This document shows, piece after piece, positions 33,761-44,803 of a stretch of 63,930 nt of DNA (position 1 is the first letter of the stretch; each line of letters begins with the position of its first letter). The notes beneath the pieces were generated by a model. That model had not been told where the DNA came from. It saw nothing but the letters and a program-made list of their open reading frames with translations, and did no database searches. Origin of the DNA: an uncultured Bacteroidales bacterium. Its GTDB lineage: Bacteria > Bacteroidota > Bacteroidia > Bacteroidales > UBA11471. The translations under genes were made by a program, and so were the position numbers. The stretch spans positions 1 to 63,930 of the forward strand of contig CANQDQ010000012.1 of assembly GCA_947593515.1 (NCBI GenBank). The letters run 5' to 3'.

Positions 33761-35191
33761 TCAATTCTGCCACCCGCCGCCCAGACTGCGATACACGGCT
33801 ACGCGCTGCAAAAACGTGTTGAGCAGCGAGTCGTAAAAACTGATTTGTGCGTTGATGTAGCGATTTTGCGACAGCACGAAATCGTATGATGAAATTTTAT
33901 TTCTGGCAAGCAGCGAGCGACTCTGCTCGTATGCGCTCCGTTCCGCCAGATAACTGAGGTAATAGCTTTCGGTCTGCCGCATCGACATGATGCAGCGCAT
34001 CAAGGTGTTGGAAACTTCGCACTGGGCATTCAAGAGGGTTTCCCTGAAATTGAGAAACGCTATTTCGTGTTCGAGTGTCGAGAGTTTGTATTGCGAGCGG
34101 ATAGCTCTCCGGTGGAAAAGCGGGAAAGTAAGTCCGCCCAAGAAAGAACCGACAAAAGATGCAGGTACATCGAACCACGATTTGAACAGGTTGTTTTCAA
34201 AACCGATGTTTCCCGACAACGCCACTTTGGGATAAAACTCCGCCCGTGCCGCCTTGTTCAATTCGAGATATTCGCCCAAAGCCGCTTCGGCTTTCATCAC
34301 ATCGGGGCGGTAGCGCAACAACTGCGCCGGATAACCGACCTGCAACGTGTCGCGAAAGACCGGCGAGGCATACAGCTCTTCTATCGACGTCAATGTCAAT
34401 TCGCCCGAAGAGCGGTTGAGCAGCGTGTTCAAAAGATTTTCCGCGATAAATATTTCCGCCTCGACAGAAGAGAGTTTGGCATCGGCGCTGTACCACTCCG
34501 ACTTGGCTTGCTCCACCGCCACAGACTGTTCATGATAGGAATGCGATGACAATTCCGTAATCGTCAGCATTTCCGACTGCTGCGACTGCCAATATTCCAC
34601 CACCTCCTTGTTTCGGGTTACGGTTTCTTTCAAAGCATCGCGTTTGGCGCGATACACGACCAGCTTGTAATATTGTTCGGCAATCTGCGCTATCAACATA
34701 CTCTGTACAGCCCAACGGTTGATTACACTTTGTTCCAAGCGTTTGATTTTTGCCCGACGGGTATGCCGCAAACGCCCCCATACATCAATCTCCCAATTGA
34801 AATAAAACAGTCCGTGATAGATTTTGGTCGGCGAGCGATTCAAATCCTTTCTCAACCTTATCTCGGCGGCAAAATCAAGAGAAGGGAAAAACTGTTCCAT
34901 ACTTACCCTCGCCGTTTCCTCCGCCTGTTCTATACGATAAAGAGCCGTTTGCATTCGGGTACTCGATTGCAGAGCTTCATTAATCAACATGCGCAAATGC
35001 ACATCGTCATAAAAGTCGCGCCACGCCAATGCTCCTATCGTAACAGTATCGGGAGCGATGTAGTCGCTCACAGGCAGGCGGTATGCCGTATCGGTCAACG
35101 CCTGCTCCGGCTTCGACAAAACCGCTTTCGATGCACACGACAAAAACAGAGCCGACAAAAGCGCACTACATAAAAACAAATAACCTTTCAT
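33761..35191 (-). CDS. outer-membrane efflux lipoprotein (TolC/NodT family)
   Basis: 476 residues from ATG 35191. A lipoprotein signal ends in ALFLSCAS. Two OEP repeats follow, each with long helices and outer-membrane strands (LAWRDFYDDVHLRMLINEAL, INRWAVQSMLIAQIAEQYY, FPLFHRRAIRSQYKLSTLE, ISSYDFVLSQNRYINAQIS). Such proteins form the outer channel of RND- or MFS-type tripartite pumps. Unusually, no membrane-fusion protein or inner-membrane pump gene is adjacent. The export substrate is unknown. It is divergent from the small exported-protein gene. Confidence 0.9.
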   Translation of the reverse strand: MKGYLFLCSALLSALFLSCASKAVLSKPEQALTDTAYRLPVSDYIAPDTVTIGALAWRDFYDDVHLRMLINEALQSSTRMQTALYRIEQAEETARVSMEQFFPSLDFAAEIRLRKDLNRSPTKIYHGLFYFNWEIDVWGRLRHTRRAKIKRLEQSVINRWAVQSMLIAQIAEQYYKLVVYRAKRDALKETVTRNKEVVEYWQSQQSEMLTITELSSHSYHEQSVAVEQAKSEWYSADAKLSSVEAEIFIAENLLNTLLNRSSGELTLTSIEELYASPVFRDTLQVGYPAQLLRYRPDVMKAEAALGEYLELNKAARAEFYPKVALSGNIGFENNLFKSWFDVPASFVGSFLGGLTFPLFHRRAIRSQYKLSTLEHEIAFLNFRETLLNAQCEVSNTLMRCIMSMRQTESYYLSYLAERSAYEQSRSLLARNKISSYDFVLSQNRYINAQISFYDSLLNTFLQRVAVYRSLGGGWQN

Positions 35192-35215
35192 GGCTGTTCG
35201 CACTTAACCTTCGTA

Positions 35216-35223
35216 CAAAAATA
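35216..35223 (-). promoter_or_regulatory. efflux lipoprotein promoter, -7 element TATTTTTG (minus strand)
   Basis: The plus strand reads CAAAAATA, 25 bp before the start at 35191. Confidence 0.45.
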
Positions 35224-35363
35224 AGAATATTCTTCCAAATATTTACTATATTTTTATCATTATAGCATTTTTATCCCGATTATCCTTTCCAAACGGCGAA
35301 AATGATTAACTATTTTTCTGAATAAATCCCATAGGATTCTTTTCATTTATTACAATTTTTCTC

Positions 35364-35371
35364 TACATTTG
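35364..35371 (+). promoter_or_regulatory. promoter of the small exported protein, TACATTTG
   Basis: Matches TAnnTTTG, 48 bp before the ATG at 35419. Confidence 0.5.
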
Positions 35372-35418
35372 CAAAGTCGCTTCATATAATATTAATATTT
35401 AACAAAACTCAAAACTTT

Positions 35419-35898
35419 ATGAAAAAAATTCTCTCTCTTTTATTAATACTTCCTTCCATAGTTTTTGCCCAACAATACAACAGTACGAATGTTCATTACT
35501 ACCTGCCTGAAGGATATTCGATAACCGACATAGGGAAAACGCAAGACCCGTACAATACCCTTTCCCTCGTCAATATTCGCGTCATAATTACCAATCCATA
35601 CGATGCCTATTCGGGAGAATTCGGAAATTTCAATACCCCATCTGTGAGTTCATACATCAACCAACTGAACAACACCATAAAATTATTGCAGGAAAATTAT
35701 CGCTATATTCGTGACAACAAACTGTCTAACGAAAAAATTTCCGTGTATTCCTATGACGACAGAAAAATCGGGGTATCTTCGGATTACAAAAAATTGATTT
35801 TGTGGCGCGACGGGCACGAAGAAAAGAGGCAGACTTTTTATGAAATAGATATAAATAAAGTGCTGCCGAAAACGTCGGATTACGATTTTCTGAAATAG
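35419..35898 (+). CDS. small exported protein of unknown function
   Basis: 159 residues with a signal peptide (MKKILSLLLILPSIVFAQ). The mature protein starts with a beta-rich part rich in Tyr and Asn (NSTNVHYYLPEGYSITDIGK). A helical segment (SSYINQLNNTIKLLQENYRY) and a C-terminal beta part (IGVSSDYKKLILWRDGHEEK) follow. I do not recognise a family. It has its own promoter and lies 71 bp before the beta-galactosidase gene, which also has its own promoter, so a functional link is not required. It is AT-richer than its neighbours. Confidence 0.7.
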   Translation: MKKILSLLLILPSIVFAQQYNSTNVHYYLPEGYSITDIGKTQDPYNTLSLVNIRVIITNPYDAYSGEFGNFNTPSVSSYINQLNNTIKLLQENYRYIRDNKLSNEKISVYSYDDRKIGVSSDYKKLILWRDGHEEKRQTFYEIDINKVLPKTSDYDFLK

Positions 35899-35945
35899 TC
35901 GCGCTTTTTTTCTGCTATCTTAATTGTTTGGAAAACGATTTTTCG

Positions 35946-39038
<3,093 letters not shown>

Positions 39039-39057
39039 ACCCTTGCGGTATCGAGAA

Positions 39058-39093
39058 AAAAATAGGAGCGGCAAAAATGCCGCTCCTATTTTT
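39058..39093. terminator. bidirectional terminator between the beta-galactosidase and DUF4861 genes
   Basis: A 16-bp perfect stem (AAAAATAGGAGCGGCA with TGCCGCTCCTATTTTT) with an AAAA loop lies between convergent genes, with A/T tails on both sides. Confidence 0.9.
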
Positions 39094-39110
39094 GTATGCA
39101 AGAATACGCG

Positions 39111-40358
39111 TTATTGCAGTGTTACCTGCAACGGATTTCTAACGGCGAGGGCTGCATTGCGAATGTAGGAATCCCACGCTTCCGGCGTGTCGAATCCGTA
39201 TTTGCTCCAACCCGAGCCCCAATAGTAAACGAGTTCGCTATCGGGCTGATAGTCGGTATAAGCCAGCAGATGCCCATCGGCGCCTCCTCTTACGTTGTTC
39301 TTTTCGTTTTCGTCGAACATGACGGGTTTAGCCTCTGTTACCGCATCGGGGAACACGCAACCCACGTAGATGATGCCGTTGTTGTTATTGACATTATCGG
39401 TGGGGTCGGCATACGAGAGGTAGCCCTCCTCTGCCGATACCGTGTAGTGGCAGTCGGCAAGTGGCTCGTGCAATACCACACCCGCTACGACCGGAAGGGC
39501 AGCCGGCAGGTTGTCGTAGGTAACGACCGTCTTGTTGAGTTGCGAACCGGCGTCGAGCGAGATAGTACGGGTTTCGACAACGGAAGCGCCGTTTACGTCG
39601 GTCGGATTATAGACGGCACGGACGGTGAAGCGCAACGGACCGTTGTCCAGTATCTCATACGTATTGTAGCAATAGGGATAGAGAATGGCTCCGTCCACCA
39701 CCAGTGCCGTCGTACCGCCGCCCAGTGTGGGACCCACTTTGTAGCAGTCGAGTCCGTTGCCGTGGTCGACGTGATACGAAACGGAATTGTAGAGTGCGTC
39801 GGCAGCAGCGGGGTCGGTCTTCCGCAGTTCGGCGATACGCGCCATCGTTTCGGGATTCAGCTCCGATGCATAGCGGGCTTCCACCACCGGTTCTTTCACC
39901 GACTTCACCCATACGTCGTAACCGAATGCCTGTTCGCCGGTTGCCTGCAAAGCGGGACCGTACATACGATAAGCCGTGCGATCGTTTTCCCACGCAATAT
40001 CATCGACACGTTCGGGGTATTGCTTTCCGCACGCCACAGTGGCTACGGGGTCGGGCGTTCCGGCTTTGACGGTGTAAACGGCTTTTCCGTTCGGAGCTAC
40101 ACTCGCTTGAAAGATGAGTTTGCCGTCGTAGGTAACCTGATAGGGAAGCTGCGCACCGTCGGCATCGACCACAACGAATTGCGCCGTGTCGGGCAATTGC
40201 AGTTTGGCAGCGACAGCAGCCATATCGACTTCCACCATTTCGTTCTGACGGTCGAGAGCCGTCGGATTTTCTACCGTGATTTTCACGCCGTCGCCGCAAT
40301 TGCAGGCGGTCATGCCCGCAACTGCCAGCGCAGCGAAAATCAAATTTTTCACTTTCAT
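39111..40358 (-). CDS. DUF4861 lipoprotein in the uronate (kdu) operon
   Basis: 415 residues. A lipoprotein signal ends in AVAGMTACNCGD. The mature part is beta-rich (VKITVENPTALDRQNEMVEV, LPYQVTYDGKLIFQ), followed by ENDRTAYRMYGPALQ, LDCYKVGPTLGGGTTALV and a C-terminal YWGSGWSKYGFDTPEAW. This matches DUF4861 proteins, which cluster with pectin and other uronate-degradation genes; their activity is unknown to me. It is the third gene after kduI and kduD, 12 bp from kduD. It is likely cell-envelope attached, so it acts before uptake or on an exported uronate product. Confidence 0.75.
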   Translation of the reverse strand: MKVKNLIFAALAVAGMTACNCGDGVKITVENPTALDRQNEMVEVDMAAVAAKLQLPDTAQFVVVDADGAQLPYQVTYDGKLIFQASVAPNGKAVYTVKAGTPDPVATVACGKQYPERVDDIAWENDRTAYRMYGPALQATGEQAFGYDVWVKSVKEPVVEARYASELNPETMARIAELRKTDPAAADALYNSVSYHVDHGNGLDCYKVGPTLGGGTTALVVDGAILYPYCYNTYEILDNGPLRFTVRAVYNPTDVNGASVVETRTISLDAGSQLNKTVVTYDNLPAALPVVAGVVLHEPLADCHYTVSAEEGYLSYADPTDNVNNNNGIIYVGCVFPDAVTEAKPVMFDENEKNNVRGGADGHLLAYTDYQPDSELVYYWGSGWSKYGFDTPEAWDSYIRNAALAVRNPLQVTLQ

Positions 40359-40370
40359 GGCTCAACGGTA

Positions 40371-41165
40371 TTATTTGGGTTGTTTACCGATGTAAGCCAA
40401 GATACCGCCATCGACGTAGAGCACGTGTCCGTTTACGAAGTCGGAGGCTTCCGATGCGAGGAATATGGCGGGACCTACCAAGTCTTCGGGCGTACCCCAG
40501 CGGGCAGCGGGGGTCTTTGCCACGATGAAGGCATCGAACGGGTGGCGCGAGCCGTCGGGTTGTTTTTCGCGCAGCGGAGCGGTTTGCGGGGTAGCGATGT
40601 AACCCGGACCGATGCCGTTGCATTGGATATTGAATTCGCCGTATTCGGAGGCGATGTTGCGGGTAAGCATTTTGAGACCGCCTTTGGCTGCGGCATAAGC
40701 CGATACCGTTTCGCGACCCAGCTCGCTCATCATCGAACAGATGTTGATGATTTTGCCGTGTCCTTTCTTAATCATTCCCGGAATAACGGCTTTTGCCACG
40801 ATGAACGGGGCATTGAGATCGACGTCGATAACCTGACGGAACTCGGCAGCCGTCATTTCAATCATCGGTATGCGTTTGATGATACCGGCGTTATTGACGA
40901 GAATGTCGATGCCGCCCACCTCTTTTTCGATGCGGGCGATGAAAGCGTTTACCTGCTCCTCGTTGGTAACGTCGCATACATAGCCGTGCGCTTTGATGCC
41001 GGCAGCTTCGTAGGCGGCGAGCCCCTTATCCACCAATTCCTGTTTGATGTCGTTGAATACGATGGTTGCGCCAGCTTTGGCAAAGCCGCTTGCCAATGCA
41101 AATCCGATACCGTAAGAGGCTCCGGTTACGAGAGCCACTTTACCTTCCAGTGAAAAGTTTACCAT
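40371..41165 (-). CDS. kduD: 2-dehydro-3-deoxy-D-gluconate 5-dehydrogenase
   Basis: 264 residues, a short-chain dehydrogenase. The NAD-binding Gly motif is VTGASYGIGFAL, then NNAG, and the catalytic Tyr-Lys in SAYAAAKGGL. It reduces 2,5-diketo-3-deoxygluconate to KDG in the cytoplasm, the step after KduI in degradation of unsaturated uronates from pectin or glycosaminoglycans. It is 26 bp downstream of kduI. Confidence 0.92.
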   Translation of the reverse strand: MVNFSLEGKVALVTGASYGIGFALASGFAKAGATIVFNDIKQELVDKGLAAYEAAGIKAHGYVCDVTNEEQVNAFIARIEKEVGGIDILVNNAGIIKRIPMIEMTAAEFRQVIDVDLNAPFIVAKAVIPGMIKKGHGKIINICSMMSELGRETVSAYAAAKGGLKMLTRNIASEYGEFNIQCNGIGPGYIATPQTAPLREKQPDGSRHPFDAFIVAKTPAARWGTPEDLVGPAIFLASEASDFVNGHVLYVDGGILAYIGKQPK

Positions 41166-41191
41166 AATGCTTTAATTATTTAAGTTGGATA

Positions 41192-42037
41192 TTATTTTAA
41201 TTCCGTGTATTTGTAGAAGTCTTGGTCGCCGTAGTCGAGGTTTTCGCCGCCCATACCCCAAATGAAGGTATAGTTGTGCGTGGCAGCGGCAGAGTGGATA
41301 GACCATTCGGGCGAAAGTACGGCTTCGTCGCCTTTCATCCATATATGGCGCGTCTCGGTAGGCTCGCCCATGAAGTGGCATATCGCGTCTTCTTCGGGAA
41401 TGTCGAAATAGAAGTAGGCTTCCATGCGGCGACTATGGGTGTGGGCGGGCATGGTGTTCCAGATGCTGCCCGGCTGCAATTCGGTCATACCCATTTGCAA
41501 CTGGCAGGTTTCCAATACCTGACATACGAGCATCTTGTTGATGTTGCGATGGTTGGATCCTTCGAGCGAACCCATTTCGGCAACGACGGCATCGGCTTTG
41601 GTAACTTTCTTGTCGGGACAGGTCTTGTGCGCGGGAGCCGAGTTGAAATAGAATTTCGCCGGCTTCTTCGCATCGAGGCTTTCAAATGTTACCGTGCGGT
41701 CGCCTGCGCCCAAATAGAGGGCTTCCTTGAAATTGAGGTCGAATACTTTTCCATCGACTTTCACCCGACCGGCACCTGCGCCCACATTGAATATGCCCAA
41801 CTCGCGACGGCTCAGAAAATGGGTCGCCTTCAACGGGTCGATGGCTTCGAGCGTGAGCACTTCGCCTACCGGTTTGGCACCGCCGACAATCAGCCGGTCG
41901 TACATCGAATATACCATGTTCACTTCATTATCCACGAAGAGATTCTGTATCAGAAAATCTTCGCGCAAGCGCGCCGTGTCGTAGCTTTTCGCATCTTTGG
42001 GGTGCGCTGCGTAACGCAATTCGTAATTGGTCTTCAT
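41192..42037 (-). CDS. kduI: 5-dehydro-4-deoxy-D-glucuronate isomerase
   Basis: 281 residues, cupin fold. The metal site is visible in [20 protein letters not shown] (two His and Glu) with a later His in [13 protein letters not shown]. The sequence matches KduI along its length, beginning [20 protein letters not shown]. It isomerises the 4,5-unsaturated uronate product of lyases. It is the first gene of kduI-kduD-DUF4861, with a TATATTTG promoter upstream. KDG kinase and aldolase are not in the window. Confidence 0.95.
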   Translation of the reverse strand: MKTNYELRYAAHPKDAKSYDTARLREDFLIQNLFVDNEVNMVYSMYDRLIVGGAKPVGEVLTLEAIDPLKATHFLSRRELGIFNVGAGAGRVKVDGKVFDLNFKEALYLGAGDRTVTFESLDAKKPAKFYFNSAPAHKTCPDKKVTKADAVVAEMGSLEGSNHRNINKMLVCQVLETCQLQMGMTELQPGSIWNTMPAHTHSRRMEAYFYFDIPEEDAICHFMGEPTETRHIWMKGDEAVLSPEWSIHSAAATHNYTFIWGMGGENLDYGDQDFYKYTELK

Positions 42038-42092
42038 AAACTTATTTTTAGATTAAATATCACATTGTTTCACGGTCGTATTACGAGCCATA

Positions 42093-42100
42093 CAAATATA
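42093..42100 (-). promoter_or_regulatory. kduI promoter, -7 element TATATTTG (minus strand)
   Basis: The plus strand reads CAAATATA, 56 bp before the kduI ATG. Confidence 0.5.
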
Positions 42101-42263
42101 TGAAAAATCTGTCGGAATAACACAAATTTTCCGTTTTTTATGCAAACTTTTCTTTCAAAGTGCCGCAACGGTCGGAGAATGTTTTTATAACATTCTGTTT
42201 TTCAAATAAATGTAAGATAACATGCCGTATCTGTTTTTTCACACGCAGAGCGGTAATAAAACG

Positions 42264-42295
42264 ATACCCGACCCAAACGATGTCGGGTCGGGTAT
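42264..42295 (-). terminator. terminator after ferritin
   Basis: An 11-bp stem (ATACCCGACCC with GGGTCGGGTAT) is followed on the minus strand by a T-rich tail, 22 bp after the ferritin stop. Confidence 0.8.
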
Positions 42296-42316
42296 GCAAG
42301 CGGTATAGGCACGGAC

Positions 42317-42835
42317 TTATTTGCCTGCCAGCGGAGCTGCCTGCGTGTAGGTGCGCGCACCCAACTCTTTGTCGAGGGTGTAGATGCCGAAACCGTTGTC
42401 CTTAATCATTTTCAAGGCATCGATATAGCCCTGTGCGGTTTCTTCTTCTTCGACCTGCTCGTCGACGAACCAGCCCAACATGCTCTTGGTGGCATAATCT
42501 TTTTCGGCATCAGCCAGCGTATAGAGGTCGTGAATCATCGCCGTAACTTTCTTTTCGTGGGTCAGCGTGTCTTCAAAGGCTGCCAGCGGCGAAGCCCATT
42601 CGGTCTGAACTTTGTCGATGGGCGCCAACGTAACTTTTCCTCCACGCGAAAGAATATATTTGACAAAAATCATGGCGTGGTCTTGTTCCTCTTTGAACTG
42701 TACGGCAAACCAATTGGCGAATCCGGGATTACCCTGAGCCGAGAAATTGGCAGACATCGACAGATAGAGATATGCCGACCAAAATTCGGCATTCACTTGC
42801 GCATTGAGCGCAGCTTCCATTTTTTTGCTTAACAT
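42317..42835 (-). CDS. ftnA: ferritin
   Basis: 172 residues, a four-helix bundle without haem ligands, so bacterial non-haem ferritin. Ferroxidase residues are seen in VNAEFWSAYLYLSMSANF (first Glu), KEEQDHAMIFVKYI (Glu and His) and FVDEQVEEEETAQGYI (Glu). It oxidises and stores iron in the cytoplasm as a 24-mer. It is monocistronic, with its own promoter and terminator. Confidence 0.96.
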   Translation of the reverse strand: MLSKKMEAALNAQVNAEFWSAYLYLSMSANFSAQGNPGFANWFAVQFKEEQDHAMIFVKYILSRGGKVTLAPIDKVQTEWASPLAAFEDTLTHEKKVTAMIHDLYTLADAEKDYATKSMLGWFVDEQVEEEETAQGYIDALKMIKDNGFGIYTLDKELGARTYTQAAPLAGK

Positions 42836-42867
42836 AGTCGTTGTTATTTTGGGTTATTTTATAGGCA

Positions 42868-42875
42868 CAAAAATA
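42868..42875 (-). promoter_or_regulatory. ferritin promoter, -7 element TATTTTTG (minus strand)
   Basis: The plus strand reads CAAAAATA, 33 bp before the ATG. I see no clear Fur- or OxyR-type palindrome next to it. Confidence 0.5.
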
Positions 42876-43085
42876 ACTATTTTTCTTGTATCGTCATCGC
42901 TTTTTGTGTAAAAAATTTTCGATTTTCACAAAAAATATTTCACATTGATATTTTTATTTGTAAATAAATAAGTTACATGAATTTTACGGTCGTTTCGATT
43001 TTAACAAAACATATCCGGTAAAGGCATTTTATCGATTACCACATATTTATGCCGGAAAATTTGTCCTCAATATCTCTTTTTTAAG

Positions 43086-43093
43086 TATATTTG
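43086..43093 (+). promoter_or_regulatory. DUF3078 gene promoter, -7 element TATATTTG
   Basis: Matches TAnnTTTG, 25 bp before ATG 43118. It argues against the in-frame start at 43091, which lies inside the promoter. Confidence 0.6.
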
Positions 43094-43117
43094 TCGGCAG
43101 CTATCTATCTGTCGGCT

Positions 43118-44794
43118 ATGAGAGGATTCCGAGTAAAACCGTTTTGTTTCAGATTATTCACGGGCGCAATCATTGCAGTGTTGTCGTTTTTTGCCTTGCC
43201 GGCAAAAGCGAGCGGCAGCATTTTTTTTAGCGGCGCCCCATCGACAGCCGACACGACCCAAACGACCGGCAACGCGCCCGCTATCGACTTATCGTCCATG
43301 CCCGACAGCCTCAAAAGGCTGATACTCGATGCGCTGAATCTCATCGAAGACCTTTCTATCAAGGAAAACGAAAAGACGGAAGTACGTGCAGACAGCAATG
43401 CCGTAACCGTCGATACGGTTATCAAAACCACCTTTGTGGAAGACACGATTTTCACGAGAAAGGTGCGTTCCATTCTCAGCGATGTCATCGATACGAGCGT
43501 TATTACCGCCCCTTCCGCTCTCGCAACGGCAGATACGGTACGGGAAGAAGTCGAAAAAGACACGGCGGCTGTACTTCCGCCGATACGGATTCCGAAAGTA
43601 ACGATGTGCCCCGAAGCACAAGCGCTGTTGAAAAAACGAAACAACGCTCTTATGACGGAAAACCGTCCCGTAAATCCGATTTTCCTCCCCATCATTTTCG
43701 ACGGGCAGCGACCGACGGAACGACCGTCTATTTCCGTGAAAAAAGAGGAACGGAACCGATATGAGCTGAAACGACGGAAATCGAACATGGAACGCGATCG
43801 CGAAATAAATGCGATAGGAGAATACGCCCAAGCCGAATTTATCGTCAATTCTCCCGACAAAGTGCATTACACGCCGGAAATGTTGCCCGACGCCATACGT
43901 ATGGAACGGGTGAAACGCCGGAAAGAATTTTTGGAAGTGAAAGGCTACGAAATGCCCCGCCTGCGCGAGTTAAACGGAGGTCCCGTAAAATTGAAACATT
44001 GGATTTCGGAACTGAACAGCGCCCTGCAAATTTCGCAGATATACATTTCGGAAAACTGGTATCAAGGCGGTGCGAGCAACATCAACCTCATCAGTACGCA
44101 GCACTATTCGCTCGACTATAAGGATTACGAAAACGACAAAATACTGTTCGAGAACGATATAGACTGGAAACTGAATATCAGCAACGCACCCGACGATTCG
44201 CTGCGCAGCTATGCTTTTAGCGAGGATTTGTTCCGCATCGACAGCAAATTCGGCTACAAGGCATTTTGGAATTTCTACTACTCGGTGAACCTCTCTTTCA
44301 AAACGCAATTTTTCAACCTCTACAAAAAAAATACCGAAACCCGTACGGCGTCGTTTCTGTCACCCGGAGAAATGAATCTCAATCTCGGTATGACCCATAA
44401 TTACAAAAATAAAGAGAAGTCGCTCGAAACTTCGGTATCGCTCTCGCCGCTCGCCTATAATCTGAAAACCTGCATCGACAAGGAAATAGACCCGACCAAA
44501 TTCGGACTTAAAGAGGGTCAAAAGGTCATGAACAAAATCGGTTCGTCGTTAGAGGCATCGATTAAGTGGGAATTTATGCGACATATGTATCTGAACTCGC
44601 GATTCTATTATTTCACATCTTACGAACGGGTGCAAATCGATTTCGAGAATACGCTGAATTTCGTTCTCAACCGCTATTTTTCCACACGAATAGAGCTCAA
44701 AATGCGCTACGACGACAGCGTAGCGCCGAATGCAAAAGGGTCATTTCTTCAATTCAAGGAATTGCTGAGCTTTGGACTCTATTTCAGAATATAA
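43118..44794 (+). CDS. DUF3078 outer-membrane protein
   Basis: 558 residues from ATG 43118. An N-terminal signal segment (FRLFTGAIIAVLSFFALPAKA) precedes a polar, Ser/Thr-rich, disordered-looking stretch to about residue 240. The C-terminal half matches DUF3078: LKHWISELNSALQISQIYIS, NWYQGGASNINLI, then alternating strands ending in LSFGLYFRI with a terminal aromatic-x-Ile as in beta-barrels. The family is predicted to form outer-membrane barrels in Bacteroidetes; its function is unknown. The next gene starts 9 bp later, so it probably shares a transcript with the TPR-protease. Confidence 0.8.
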   Translation: MRGFRVKPFCFRLFTGAIIAVLSFFALPAKASGSIFFSGAPSTADTTQTTGNAPAIDLSSMPDSLKRLILDALNLIEDLSIKENEKTEVRADSNAVTVDTVIKTTFVEDTIFTRKVRSILSDVIDTSVITAPSALATADTVREEVEKDTAAVLPPIRIPKVTMCPEAQALLKKRNNALMTENRPVNPIFLPIIFDGQRPTERPSISVKKEERNRYELKRRKSNMERDREINAIGEYAQAEFIVNSPDKVHYTPEMLPDAIRMERVKRRKEFLEVKGYEMPRLRELNGGPVKLKHWISELNSALQISQIYISENWYQGGASNINLISTQHYSLDYKDYENDKILFENDIDWKLNISNAPDDSLRSYAFSEDLFRIDSKFGYKAFWNFYYSVNLSFKTQFFNLYKKNTETRTASFLSPGEMNLNLGMTHNYKNKEKSLETSVSLSPLAYNLKTCIDKEIDPTKFGLKEGQKVMNKIGSSLEASIKWEFMRHMYLNSRFYYFTSYERVQIDFENTLNFVLNRYFSTRIELKMRYDDSVAPNAKGSFLQFKELLSFGLYFRI

Positions 44795-44803
44795 CGCACT
44801 GCC

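Noticed and set aside
39096..41153. 685-residue plus-strand frame across the DUF4861 and kduD genes
   Set aside because: Spans two well-supported minus-strand genes and shows no domain of its own.
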